The position numbers and the translations under genes were made by a program. 64,000 bases of DNA from Vineibacter terrae. GTDB taxonomy: Bacteria; Pseudomonadota; Alphaproteobacteria; Reyranellales; Reyranellaceae. Shown piece by piece: positions 24,911 through 34,074 of the stretch. The stretch lies in assembly GCF_008039615.1 (NCBI RefSeq), contig NZ_VDUZ01000003.1:186001-250000 (forward strand). The letters run 5' to 3'. The notes below the pieces were generated by a model, which searched no databases, was not told the DNA's origin, and worked only from the letters and a program-made list of their open reading frames with translations. Positions within the stretch are counted from its first letter, which is position 1; the number at the start of each line of letters is the position of its first letter.

Positions 24911-25933
24911 TCAGTTCTTCGCCAGCTCGTCGCGATACTCCTTCAGGACCGCGCTGCCCGGCCGGCCGCGCTTGTCCAGGTCAGCCGCCCATTGCTCGGC
25001 GACGGTGCGGGTCCGCTGCGCGAAGTCGGCCTTCTCGGCGTCGGACAGCCGCAGCAGCGACACGCCGCCCTGCACCAGCCGCTCGCGGTCGCGCAGATCG
25101 TCGGCCATCACCTTCTCGCAGCCTTCGCGGTTGTACTTGTCGGCGAGCGTCGTCATGGCGCCCTGCACGCCGGCGGGCAGCGACTTCCATTTACGGTCGC
25201 TGATCACGTAGCTCGAGATCCAGCCGCCGAAGTTGACTTCGGTCGTGGCCGACTTCACCAGCGGGTGCAGGTCGTAGGGAAACAGGCTGGTGTAGACGAA
25301 CATCATGCCGTCCACGGTGCCGCGCGAGAGCGCCTCACGCACTTCCGGCGTCGGGATCTGGACGGGAACGGCGCCCACCCGCTGCATCACGGCGGCCTTG
25401 GCCGAGCCGGTGACGCGGATCTTCATGCCCTCCAGCTCCTTGAGCGAGGAGATCTTCCTGGCCGTGAAGATCTGGTAGGGCGGCAGGCTCTGCACCAGCA
25501 GCGGCCGGACTCGGTTGGCGTCGAAGTCGAGCTTGCGCAGCTGGCTGTCGCGGTTGACCAGGCGCGTGTAGGCCTCGGCGCCCCTGCAGCCGATCGCCTC
25601 GGCCAAGGGCAGCTCGGCCACCGGCGACATCGGCATCTTCTCGGGGACGAAGGAGGGGACGACATAGGCGATGTCCGCCACGCCGCTCTGCGTGAGCGCG
25701 AGCATGTCCTTGGCCTTGCCGAGCTGCTCGGCCGGGTAGTACTCGAAGGTCACCTTGCCGTTGGTCTGCTTGGTGACCGCTTCCATCCACGGCTTGGTGA
25801 AGTACTGCGAGACGTAGTGCCCGACCGGCAGCGAGTCGGCGATCTTGATGGTGATCTGGGCCACGGCCGCCGGCGCGATCGCGAGGATGGCCGCGAGCGC
25901 CGCGCCCGCCAGCGATGCCTGTCCGAGTTTCAT
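24911..25933 (-). CDS. dctP: TRAP transporter solute-binding protein, DctP family
   Basis: This is a 340-residue periplasmic binding protein. The Sec signal is MKLGQASLAGAALAAILAIA to PAAVAQ, with cleavage near residue 25. The mature part begins ITIKIADSLPVGHYVSQYFT, and the ligand-binding core includes MKIRVTGSAKAAVMQRVGAV followed by PVQIPTPEVREALSRGTVDG, where the conserved Arg contacts the carboxylate of the substrate. It is the last gene of a dctQ-dctM-dctP operon, 18 bases after dctM. The substrate is probably a carboxylic acid. Confidence 0.93.
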   Translation of the reverse strand: MKLGQASLAGAALAAILAIAPAAVAQITIKIADSLPVGHYVSQYFTKPWMEAVTKQTNGKVTFEYYPAEQLGKAKDMLALTQSGVADIAYVVPSFVPEKMPMSPVAELPLAEAIGCRGAEAYTRLVNRDSQLRKLDFDANRVRPLLVQSLPPYQIFTARKISSLKELEGMKIRVTGSAKAAVMQRVGAVPVQIPTPEVREALSRGTVDGMMFVYTSLFPYDLHPLVKSATTEVNFGGWISSYVISDRKWKSLPAGVQGAMTTLADKYNREGCEKVMADDLRDRERLVQGGVSLLRLSDAEKADFAQRTRTVAEQWAADLDKRGRPGSAVLKEYRDELAKN

Positions 25934-25951
25934 ATCCGCTTCTCCGGTTGG

Positions 25952-27241
25952 TTACTGCATGTTCGACGGCAGCCAGGTGACGAGGCCTGGCGCGACGGTG
26001 AGCAGGATCAGGACGAGAATGTGCGCGACCACGTGCGGCCAGATGCCATGGAACACGGTGCCCAGCGGCATGCCGGTGGTCTTGGACACGACGAAGACAT
26101 TGAGGCCCACTGGCGGCGTCACCATGCCGAGCTCGGCCGTCACCACTACGATGACGCCGAACCAGACCGGGTCGAACCCCAGCGCCTTCACCACGGGCAG
26201 CACGACCGGCACGGTGAGGATCAGGATCGCCGCCTGATCCATGACGCAGCCGAGAACGATGTAGCCGAACAGGATGATGGCGAGGATGGTGTAGGGATCG
26301 AGCGGCAGCGCCGACACCCAGGCCACGATCGCGTGCGTGGTGCGGGTGAGCGTGAAGAAGTAGCCGAAGATGTGCGCACCGACGATGATCATCAGGATCA
26401 TGCAGGTGGTCCGCATCGCCCGCGAGCAGGCCGTGACGAAGCCGGCACGACTGAACTTGGGGCTGCGCACGGCCAGCAGCAGGGCGCCCAGCGCGCCGAT
26501 GGCCGACGCCTCCGTGGGCGTGGAGAGCCCGGTGTAGATGCACGTCGTGATCAGGCCGAACAGCAGGAGCATCGGCCCCATTTCCTTCAGCACGGCGAGC
26601 TTGACGCGCCAGGAGGCAGCCGCCGCAACCGGCGCGGCCTTCTTGTCCACGACCACGATCACATAGACGGTGAGGAGGATGGCCAGGGTGACGATCACGC
26701 CCGGAATGACGCCGGCGATCAGAAGCTTGCCGACGCTGATGTCGGCGATCACCCCGAACAGGACCAGCGCGACGCTGGGCGGGATCAGCATCGCCAGCGT
26801 GCCGGAGATCGCGACCACGCCGCTGGCGAGCTTGGGATCGTAGCCCTGGCGCAGCATGGCGGGCAGGCTGGTCGAGGCCAGCGTGGCCGCCGAGGCGGTG
26901 CTGGAGCCGGAGATCGCGCCGAACCCGGCGCCCGCCAGCGCCGTGGCCATGGCGAGGCCGCCGCGCACGCGCCCGACCCATAATGCCGCCGCCTCGAACA
27001 GTCCGTTGGCGATGCCGCTGAGGATGACGAACTCCGCCATCAGGATGAACATCGGCACCGCCACCAGCTCGTAGGAGCTGACGCTCGAGAGCGTGGTGGT
27101 CTGCAGGATGCCGATCACGCTGTCCCAGCCGCCGATCATGAACAGGCCGACGACCCCAGCGATCGCCAGCGAGAAGGCGACGGGCACACCGAAGAAGAGC
27201 AGGGCGGCGAGCAGCAGGCAGCAGGCGAGGACGGGGCTCAT
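25952..27241 (-). CDS. dctM: TRAP transporter large permease, DctM family
   Basis: This is a 429-residue inner-membrane protein with about twelve hydrophobic segments. It starts MSPVLACCLLLAALLFFGVP and has the family motif GAGFGAISGSSTASAATLAS, then LAMLIPPSVALVLFGVIADI and TPPVGLNVFVVSKTTGMPLG near the C-terminus. It is the sodium-coupled transport subunit. Its ATG at 27241 overlaps the dctQ stop in ATGA, so translation is coupled. Confidence 0.95.
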   Translation of the reverse strand: MSPVLACCLLLAALLFFGVPVAFSLAIAGVVGLFMIGGWDSVIGILQTTTLSSVSSYELVAVPMFILMAEFVILSGIANGLFEAAALWVGRVRGGLAMATALAGAGFGAISGSSTASAATLASTSLPAMLRQGYDPKLASGVVAISGTLAMLIPPSVALVLFGVIADISVGKLLIAGVIPGVIVTLAILLTVYVIVVVDKKAAPVAAAASWRVKLAVLKEMGPMLLLFGLITTCIYTGLSTPTEASAIGALGALLLAVRSPKFSRAGFVTACSRAMRTTCMILMIIVGAHIFGYFFTLTRTTHAIVAWVSALPLDPYTILAIILFGYIVLGCVMDQAAILILTVPVVLPVVKALGFDPVWFGVIVVVTAELGMVTPPVGLNVFVVSKTTGMPLGTVFHGIWPHVVAHILVLILLTVAPGLVTWLPSNMQ

Positions 27242-27747
27242 TCGCCGTGGGCCTCCTCGGCCGCGTCGCGCTGCAGAGTCGTGGCGGACTGGCCGACCTG
27301 GTACAGCGCGCGCAGGACGAACTGCACGAGGCCCAGAGTGACCACAGCGTAGATCGGCCACGTGGTCCAGACATACGGGCCGATGATCTCCTCGCCGCTG
27401 GCGGCGGCGTCCCAGGCCTTCTCGGCAAAGACCATGCCGGTGACCGCGAAGGTGGCGGCGGCAAGAAGGTTGCCGACCCGGAAGAGCCAGGATCGGATCG
27501 TGGCCGGCAGCACGCGCACGAAGAGGTCGACGGCGACATTGCCCTGGCAGCGCTGCACATAGCCCAGGGGCAGGAAGAACAGGGCTGCCATCAGGTACAG
27601 GGCAATGAACTCGTAGGCCCAGGCGAGCGGGGCGTTGAACGCGTAGCGGAAGAGCACGTCGCAGGCGATGATCGCCATGATCGCCAGGGTCGCGGCGATG
27701 CCGGCATACCTCGTGGCGTCCTCGCAGACGCGGATGATCTTGCCCAT
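27238..27747 (-). CDS. dctQ: TRAP transporter small permease, DctQ family
   Basis: This is a 169-residue protein with four hydrophobic segments (YAGIAATLAIMAIIACDVLF and ALYLMAALFFLPLGY among them). It includes NVAVDLFVRVLPATIRSW and YVWTTWPIYAVVTLGLVQFV, as DctQ proteins do. It works with DctM and DctP to import a solute. The start at 27747 is fixed by GGGAGGT upstream. It is the first gene of the operon, with a palindrome at 27804-27825 in its promoter region. Confidence 0.92.
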   Translation of the reverse strand: MGKIIRVCEDATRYAGIAATLAIMAIIACDVLFRYAFNAPLAWAYEFIALYLMAALFFLPLGYVQRCQGNVAVDLFVRVLPATIRSWLFRVGNLLAAATFAVTGMVFAEKAWDAAASGEEIIGPYVWTTWPIYAVVTLGLVQFVLRALYQVGQSATTLQRDAAEEAHGE

Positions 27748-27803
27748 GCCACCTCCCTGGCGGCCACCGGCCCGGCCGGCAGCAATTTTCCGGGTATAGC
27801 CGG

Positions 27804-27825
27804 ACCTTTCAGAATACTGAAAGGT
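27804..27825. promoter_or_regulatory. Perfect 9-bp palindrome upstream of dctQMP
   Basis: ACCTTTCAG and its exact complement flank the four bases AATA, 57 bases upstream of the dctQ start. On the minus strand, a TATACC box follows at -10-like distance, so a protein bound here would cover the -35 region. It is a candidate operator for the IclR regulator at 24071 or another factor. Confidence 0.55.
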
Positions 27826-27884
27826 CTTTCTGGCCACGGATGTACCGCATTGCGAACGCAAGCCGCATTCGCCGTGGCCGGGGA

Positions 27885-28304
27885 TCAGCCGCCGTACATC
27901 GTCTTGGGGTCGACCAGGACGGGCGCGATCTCGGTCAGCGCATCGTCGCGCAGGGCCCGGAAGAAGCAGTTGCGCCGGCCGGTGTGGCAGGCGACGCCGG
28001 CCTGGTCGACCAGGGCCAGCAGCGTGTCGCCGTCGCAGTCGATGCGCAGGTCGACCAGGCGCTGGCCGTGCCCGGAGGTCTCGCCCTTGCGCCACAGCGC
28101 CTGACGCGAGCGCGACCAGTAGCAGACCCGGCCGGTGCGCATGGTCTCGGCGACGGCGTCGCGGTTCATCCACGCCATCATCAGGATCTCGCCGCTGTCA
28201 TGCTGCTGGGCGATGCAGGGCACCAGCCCGTCGGCATCGAAGGCGATGGCCGCCATCGCCTCGGCGATCGCAGCAGAAGTGTACATTGTCCCTGCGACAG
28301 ACAT
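27885..28304 (-). CDS. hisI: Phosphoribosyl-AMP cyclohydrolase
   Basis: This is a 139-residue enzyme that opens the adenine ring of phosphoribosyl-AMP in the third step of histidine synthesis. It has ILMMAWMNRDAVAETMRTGR, then YWSRSRQALWRKGETSGHGQ, DCDGDTLLALVDQAGVACHT and GRRNCFF, which hold the Zn cysteines and Mg aspartates. It is a single-function HisI without a fused HisE domain. The start could be ATG 28304 or ATG 28286 (MYTSAAI), both with weak upstream purine runs. No other his gene is near. Confidence 0.95.
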   Translation of the reverse strand: MSVAGTMYTSAAIAEAMAAIAFDADGLVPCIAQQHDSGEILMMAWMNRDAVAETMRTGRVCYWSRSRQALWRKGETSGHGQRLVDLRIDCDGDTLLALVDQAGVACHTGRRNCFFRALRDDALTEIAPVLVDPKTMYGG

Positions 28305-28373
28305 GGGCAGACTCCGGCTTGCTCCCGGCGTATAGTTTCCGCGAGTCAGGATGACAACGGAAAGAGGCGCGCC

Positions 28374-28715
28374 ATGCGGCGGGACCATCGGCCCAAGGCC
28401 ATCGCCACCACCGAGACCGTGTCGCGCCGGCATGCCCTGGTCTGGGCCGGTGGTGCGCTGCTCGCGGTCGCCGGCACGGCGCTGCTCGCGCGCAAGGCCG
28501 CGGCGATCACGCTGGTCGAGGCCGACGCCAGGACGCAGGCGCTCTACCACTCGGTCTGCGGTCCGGTCGCCTACCACGAGCAGCTGATCGCCGATGCGCG
28601 CGCCGCGCTGGAGGGCACGCGTCCCGGACCGCGCGCCGAGCTGGCGAGGCTGGACTGCCCGGTCTGCGGCTGCCACCTGCGGCTCGACGATCCCAAGGTC
28701 GACGCGCCACGCTGA
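28374..28715 (+). CDS. Small secreted protein with Tat-like signal and Cys cluster
   Basis: This is a 113-residue protein. SRRHALVWAGGALLAVAGTA at residues 17-36 is a twin-arginine signal, and the C-terminal third holds LDCPVCGCHLRLDDPK, a CxxCxC run followed by His and Asp that could bind zinc or another metal. I do not know the family. The gene lies seven bases before zur, so it belongs to the same transcript, and a role in zinc handling at the envelope is plausible but inferred. Confidence 0.6.
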   Translation: MRRDHRPKAIATTETVSRRHALVWAGGALLAVAGTALLARKAAAITLVEADARTQALYHSVCGPVAYHEQLIADARAALEGTRPGPRAELARLDCPVCGCHLRLDDPKVDAPR

Positions 28716-28722
28716 CGCGACG

Positions 28723-29226
28723 ATGGCCCCCCACACGCAGGCCGCGGCGCCGCGGCTGCAGCCCGGTGCGCAGCACGACCATGCGCACTGCGTCGAGGAC
28801 GCGCTGGCGCTGGCCGAGCGCGTCTGCCGCCAGCGCGGCGCGCGCTTCACGGAGCTGCGCCGCCGCGTCTTCGAGCTGGTATGGGCCAGCCACAAGCCGG
28901 TCGGCGCCTACGCCATCCTCGAGTCGCTGCGCACCGAGGGCCTGGGCTCGGCGCCGCCGACGGTCTACCGCGCGCTCGACTTCCTGCTCGAGCAGGGCCT
29001 GGTCCACCGCGTCGAATCGCTGAACGCCTTCATCGGCTGCGCCCATCCTGGTGAGAGTCATCGCGGCTTCTTCCTGATCTGCCATCGCTGCGGCAACGCC
29101 GAGGAGCTGCAGGACCCGGGGCTGGCCGACGCCATCGCGCGCAGCGCCGGCGAGCGCGGCTTCGCCACCCGGCACATGACGCTGGAGGTCAACGGCATCT
29201 GCGCCGTGTGCAGCGGCCGGACGTGA
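28723..29226 (+). CDS. zur: Fur-family regulator, Zur type
   Basis: This is a 167-residue regulator. The winged helix has ARFTELRRRVFELVWASHKP and then APPTVYRALDFLLEQGLVHR, and the dimer domain has FFLICHRCGNAEELQ and VNGICAVCSGRT, two CxxC pairs that hold a structural zinc, as in Zur proteins. The histidine cluster HDHAHC precedes the DNA-binding domain, and FIGCAHPGESHRG supplies sensing-site ligands. It probably represses zinc uptake. It follows the Cys-rich Tat protein by seven bases. Confidence 0.9.
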   Translation: MAPHTQAAAPRLQPGAQHDHAHCVEDALALAERVCRQRGARFTELRRRVFELVWASHKPVGAYAILESLRTEGLGSAPPTVYRALDFLLEQGLVHRVESLNAFIGCAHPGESHRGFFLICHRCGNAEELQDPGLADAIARSAGERGFATRHMTLEVNGICAVCSGRT

Positions 29227-29252
29227 TACAAGCCGCGATGGCGGGGACGACC

Positions 29253-29320
29253 GGTCGGGCCGCGCCGCTCCAGCGGCGCTCATGACGGGAAGAGCGTCGC
29301 TGGAGCGACGCGGCCCGACC
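29253..29320. repeat. GGTCGGGCCGCG inverted repeat, copy 1
   Basis: GGTCGGGCCGCGCCGCTCC, then an inner stem, and the complement CGCGGCCCGACC form a long hairpin just after the zur stop and before the sulfurtransferase stop. A second copy lies at 57203-57282. It may act as a two-way transcription end. Confidence 0.8.
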
Positions 29321-29324
29321 ATTC

Positions 29325-30182
29325 CTATGGTCCGGTGACGATCGGGGTGTCCTCGCGGCTGCCCCATTCGGCCCAGGAGCCGTCGTAGATCGCGGCTTCC
29401 CTGGCGCCGGTAAGGTACAGGCCCAGCGCCACGACGCAGGCGCTGACTCCCGAGCCACAGCTTGCGGTCACCTTGCGCGCCGGGTCGATGCCGGCGGCGG
29501 CGAGGCGCTGCTTCAGCGCCTCCTGCGGCAGCATGGTGCCGCTCCTGGCATCGATCAGGTCGGCATAGGGCAGGTTGAGCGCGCCCGGCATGTGGCCCAG
29601 CCGCAGGCCCGGCCGCGGCTCGGGCGCCTCGCCGCGGAAGCGCGGCGCGGCGCGCGCGTCGACCACCTGCTCGGCCTTGCCGTCCAGCAGCCGCTTTACC
29701 TGCGCTGCGTCGCGGACCAGGGTCGAGTCCAGGCGCGCCGTGAAATGCCGCTCGCGCGGCATCGTGGGCTCGTCGGTCACCGGCCGGCCCTCGCGCTGCC
29801 ATTTCGGCAGGCCGCCGTCGAGCACGGCGACATCCTTGTGGCCGAAGGCGCGGAACATCCACCACACGCGGCAGGCGCCCATCATCGGGTTGCCGTCGTA
29901 GACCACGACGCGCACGCCGTCGCCCAGGCCCAGCCGGCGCACGCGCGAGGAGAACTTCTCCGGCGACGGCATCATGTGCGGCAGCGGATTGTCGCTGTCG
30001 GCGATCTCGTCGATGTCGAAGAACACCGCGCCGGGGATGTGCTGCGCGGCGTACTCGGCCTTGGCATCGCGGTTCTGCGCCGGCAGGTAGAACGAGCCGT
30101 CGACGACGCGCACGTCCGGGGCGTCGAGATGCGAAGCGAGCCACTCGGTGCTGACCAGGGCATCGGGGCGGGCGTAGGGCAT
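29325..30182 (-). CDS. sseA: 3-mercaptopyruvate/thiosulfate sulfurtransferase
   Basis: This is a 285-residue two-domain rhodanese. The inactive first domain includes DIDEIADSDNPLPHMMPSPE and VVVYDGNPMMGACRVWWMFR. The catalytic second domain has SCGSGVSA with the active Cys near residue 242; the loop CGSGVSA, rather than CRxGxx, points to 3-mercaptopyruvate as sulfur donor. It follows alaX on the same strand after 31 bases, in an operon with cysK, so it links to cysteine turnover. Confidence 0.92.
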   Translation of the reverse strand: MPYARPDALVSTEWLASHLDAPDVRVVDGSFYLPAQNRDAKAEYAAQHIPGAVFFDIDEIADSDNPLPHMMPSPEKFSSRVRRLGLGDGVRVVVYDGNPMMGACRVWWMFRAFGHKDVAVLDGGLPKWQREGRPVTDEPTMPRERHFTARLDSTLVRDAAQVKRLLDGKAEQVVDARAAPRFRGEAPEPRPGLRLGHMPGALNLPYADLIDARSGTMLPQEALKQRLAAAGIDPARKVTASCGSGVSACVVALGLYLTGAREAAIYDGSWAEWGSREDTPIVTGP

Positions 30183-30213
30183 GGATTGTTCCTTGGTGCT
30201 TGTTCGAGGGCCG

Positions 30214-30918
30214 TCAGTCGGCGAGCGCGATGATGAAGCGGCGGTTCATCTTGCCCTTGTTCTCCACCTTCACGCACTCGACCGAACCGATCTCCGACGT
30301 GCGCGCCACATGCGTGCCACCGCAGGCCTGCAGGTCGATGCCGTCGATCTCCAGCAGCCGCACCTGGCCGGCGCCGCTGGGCGGCCGCACGCTCATGGTC
30401 TTCACCAGCTCGGGCCGCGCCGCCAGCTCCTCGTCCGAGATCCAGCGCGGCGTCACCGGCCGGTCGAGCCCGATCAGGCGGTTGACCTCCTGGGTGACGT
30501 GCTCCCTGGTCGGCACCTCGGCGCCGAGATTGAAGTCGAGCCGGCTCTTGTCGGCGCTGACCTGGCCACCGGTAACGTTGCCCTTGATGACGGCCGACAT
30601 CACGTGCAGCGCCGTGTGCATGCGCATGTGGCGGTAGCGGCGCTGCCAGTCGACGGTGACGGTCACTGTGTCGCCGACCGCGGGCGGCGCGGCGCCTTGT
30701 GCCGGCACATGCGCGATGTCGCCGTCGGCCTTGACCGCGTCGGCAATTGCCACACTGCGTCCGTCGACCAGGGTCAGGGTACCGCAATCGCCGGGCTGGC
30801 CGCCGCCGGTCGGATAGAACACGGTGCGGTCGAGCCGAATGCCCTTGTCGTCGACGGCCACGACCGTGGCCTCGCAGCTCTTCAGGTAGGCATCCTGTCG
30901 GAACAGTTCTTCAGCCAT
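30214..30918 (-). CDS. alaX: AlaX-type alanyl-tRNA editing protein
   Basis: This is a 234-residue free-standing editing enzyme that hydrolyses Ser- (or Gly-) mischarged tRNA-Ala. It has TVFYPTGGGQPGD at residues 32-44, the zinc/active-site motif HTALH at 101-105, and CGGTHV at 199-204, which complete the HxxxH...CxxxH set. It lacks the aminoacylation domain of AlaRS. Start ATG 30918 is five bases after the cysK stop. Removing Ser-tRNA errors next to a gene that consumes O-acetylserine is an interesting pairing. Confidence 0.92.
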   Translation of the reverse strand: MAEELFRQDAYLKSCEATVVAVDDKGIRLDRTVFYPTGGGQPGDCGTLTLVDGRSVAIADAVKADGDIAHVPAQGAAPPAVGDTVTVTVDWQRRYRHMRMHTALHVMSAVIKGNVTGGQVSADKSRLDFNLGAEVPTREHVTQEVNRLIGLDRPVTPRWISDEELAARPELVKTMSVRPPSGAGQVRLLEIDGIDLQACGGTHVARTSEIGSVECVKVENKGKMNRRFIIALAD

Positions 30919-30923
30919 GCGAC

Positions 30924-31928
<1,005 letters not shown>

Positions 31929-32011
31929 GATTGCCTCATAGCCATGACCGATACTGCCTCCACCCTAGGCGACCGCGGGCGGGGCCTGCAACAGATGCGC
32001 GCCGCTATCCG

Positions 32012-32950
32012 TTAATGCGGGCATAAGCCGCTCTCATGCAGCTCGGCCGTGGTCGGCATCGACGGGGCGGCGCCCAGGCGCTGCACCGACAGCGCCGCGG
32101 CGGCGCAGGCGCGCGCCAGGGCAGGGCGCAGCCCGCTGCCGGCGGCCAGGGACGCGGCCAGAGCACCCACGAAGCAGTCGCCGGCGCCTGTGGTGTCCAC
32201 GACCGCGACCGCATGCCCGGCGACCACATGGACGCCGTCGCGGTCGACGGCCAGCGCGCCGCGGGCGCCCAGCGTCGCGATGACGGCGCGGCCGTCGCGC
32301 GCCAGGAGGCGCGCGGCCGCGGCGATGTCGTCGGCGATGCTGGCGGCGCCGACCGCCGCACCGGAGATCGCCGCCAGCTCGGTCTCGTTGACGACCAGGA
32401 TGTCGGTGACCGCGAGCAGGGACGGCGGCAGGGCCTGCGCCGGCGCGGCGTTGAGGATGGTGACGGCGCCGGCGTCGCGGGCGCGGCGGAACGCCGCCTC
32501 GGTCGCCGCCGTCGGTACCTCGAGCTGGCCGATGCAGATGTCGCCCGGCGCCACCGGCAGGTCGGCGGCCTCTGCGGGCGTCAGCCGCATGTTGGCGCCG
32601 GGCGCCACGATGATGGCGTTGTCGCCGCCGGCCAGGGTCACGACGGCCGCGCCGGTCGGCGCATCGGCCGTGGCGCGCACGCCGTCGCTGCCGATACCCT
32701 CGGCGGCCAGGAAAGCCAGGAAGCGGCGGCCGAAATCATCCTCGCCGACGCGGCCCACCATTTGGGTCGACACGCCCAGCCGGGCGGCGGCGACGGCCTG
32801 GTTGAGGCCCTTGCCGCCGGGCAGGACCTGCAGGTCCTCGCCCATCACCGTCTCGCCCGTCTCCGGCCGGCGCGGCGTGCGCACGATGAGATCCATGTTG
32901 AGGCTGCCGACGACGATGATCTTGGGTGCGGGGACCTTGGGCGCGGACAT
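32012..32950 (-). CDS. rbsK: Ribokinase-type PfkB sugar kinase
   Basis: This is a 312-residue carbohydrate kinase that phosphorylates ribose or a related pentose. It starts IIVVGSLNMDLIVRTPRRPE, has the substrate loop LPGGKGLNQAVAAARLGV, and carries TTGAGDCFVGA with the catalytic Asp near residue 258 and the anion hole before it. ATG 32950 lies five bases after the nudF stop. Pairing with an ADP-ribose pyrophosphatase suggests salvage of ribose 5-phosphate or ribose from ADP-ribose. Confidence 0.9.
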   Translation of the reverse strand: MSAPKVPAPKIIVVGSLNMDLIVRTPRRPETGETVMGEDLQVLPGGKGLNQAVAAARLGVSTQMVGRVGEDDFGRRFLAFLAAEGIGSDGVRATADAPTGAAVVTLAGGDNAIIVAPGANMRLTPAEAADLPVAPGDICIGQLEVPTAATEAAFRRARDAGAVTILNAAPAQALPPSLLAVTDILVVNETELAAISGAAVGAASIADDIAAAARLLARDGRAVIATLGARGALAVDRDGVHVVAGHAVAVVDTTGAGDCFVGALAASLAAGSGLRPALARACAAAALSVQRLGAAPSMPTTAELHESGLCPH

Positions 32951-32955
32951 GGTGG

Positions 32956-33567
32956 TCACGTCCAGCTGCTGCGCACGAAATCCCGGTTCAGCAGCAGCCA
33001 CTGCAGGATCACGATGCCGGTGGCGCTGCCGACCTCGCCGCTGGCCAGCAGCGCCTTCGCCTCGTCCAGGGTGAAGCTGCGCACCAGGATGTCCTCGCCC
33101 TCGTCGGGCAGCCCATGGACGCCGCCGGCGCCGCGCGCGTCGACCCGGCCGCAGAAGCCGGCGGTGGTCTCCGACGCGCCGCCGGGGCTGTTGAGCCAGG
33201 TATGGACGGGCAGCAGCGCGCCCAGCTCGAGGCCGGCCTCCTCCTGCGCTTCGCGGCGCACCACGTCCTCGGCCGTCTCGCCTTCCTCGATGATGCCGGC
33301 CACGGTCTCCCACAGCCAGGGGTGCCGGCCGGCGGCATACGCGCCGGCGCGGAACTGGCGCACCAGCACCACGCGGTCCAGCACCGGGTCGTAGGGCAGC
33401 ACGGCCGCGGCGTGGCCGCGCTCGAACACCTCGCGCTTGATCTCGCCGCTGACGCCGCCCTGGAACAGGGAATGGCGGAAGCGGTACTCGCCGATCCGGA
33501 AATAGCCCTGGAACGCCACCCGGCGCGTCACGGAGACAACCTTTTCGTCAGGCGGGGCATCGGCCAT
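32956..33567 (-). CDS. nudF: NUDIX hydrolase, ADP-ribose pyrophosphatase type
   Basis: This is a 203-residue protein with a full Nudix box: Gly91, Glu97, Arg105-Glu106, Glu109-Glu110 and Gly112, where the glutamates bind Mg and support hydrolysis. The upstream FERGHAAAVLPYDPVLDRVV and VRQFRAGAY are typical of ADP-ribose pyrophosphatases, as is the Pro in NSPGGASE about 17 residues after the box. It probably cleaves ADP-ribose to AMP and ribose 5-phosphate, and it precedes rbsK in one transcript. Confidence 0.9.
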   Translation of the reverse strand: MADAPPDEKVVSVTRRVAFQGYFRIGEYRFRHSLFQGGVSGEIKREVFERGHAAAVLPYDPVLDRVVLVRQFRAGAYAAGRHPWLWETVAGIIEEGETAEDVVRREAQEEAGLELGALLPVHTWLNSPGGASETTAGFCGRVDARGAGGVHGLPDEGEDILVRSFTLDEAKALLASGEVGSATGIVILQWLLLNRDFVRSSWT

Positions 33568-33652
33568 GGCAGCTTCTCTCCGAGGGCAGATGAACGGAAT
33601 GGGGGCCCTGGCTATCGGCCGCGAGGAACGCGGTCAACATGCGCGGTGCCGC

Positions 33653-33690
33653 CGGTGTCCCGATTATTCGGCGCGGAAATCGGGGACACC
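33653..33690. repeat. GGTGTCCC palindrome
   Basis: GGTGTCCCGATT and AATCGGGGACACC form a hairpin with a one-base bulge, in the leader between nudF and the amino-acid transporter gene. No other full copy is seen in this window. Confidence 0.5.
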
Positions 33691-34074
33691 ATCGCAATTC
33701 CGCCTGCGCCAATTGCGCGGAAGGGTTTTCTCAATCCGAACAAGGGGTTCTGGTGCGCAGATAGAGGCTGCGCGAAGCGCGCTCAGATGCGCGGAAGGGT
33801 GTGGTCATGTGGTGGATCCTGTGATGGGGGCAGTAGGGCCGTCAGGGACGGCACGGCATCGCTTTTATATATTATTCTCCATAAGAAAACAAGAAAATTG
33901 CAACCCGACGATCACCAGGATGGCTCTGGGTCGAGGTCCGGTGCGACCGGGCGCTTCGGCGACGACGATGACGCGCCGGCACGGATATTGAGGCTTGACA
34001 GCGTATGCCTCGTCAGTAATTTTTATGAAATGATTTCTATTGTATTGCGATAGTTCTGCGGGGAGATGGCTGTC
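33691..34074 (+). promoter_or_regulatory. AT-rich regulatory region before the hydroxyproline-type cluster
   Basis: The sequence shifts from GC-rich to AT-rich near 33860-33900 (TTTTATATATTATTCTCC) and again at 34015-34050 (TTTTATGAAATGATTTCTAT). The second stretch is most likely the promoter of the binding-protein gene. ATTTCTAT at 34033-34040 recurs as ATAGAAAT at 41534-41541, in front of the IclR gene of the same cluster. No gene is seen here. Confidence 0.5.

Noticed and set aside
34066-34074. ATG 34066 as start of the amino-acid binding protein
   Set aside because: The GGGAG ribosome site would touch this codon. ATG 34075 is correctly spaced and keeps the signal peptide intact.
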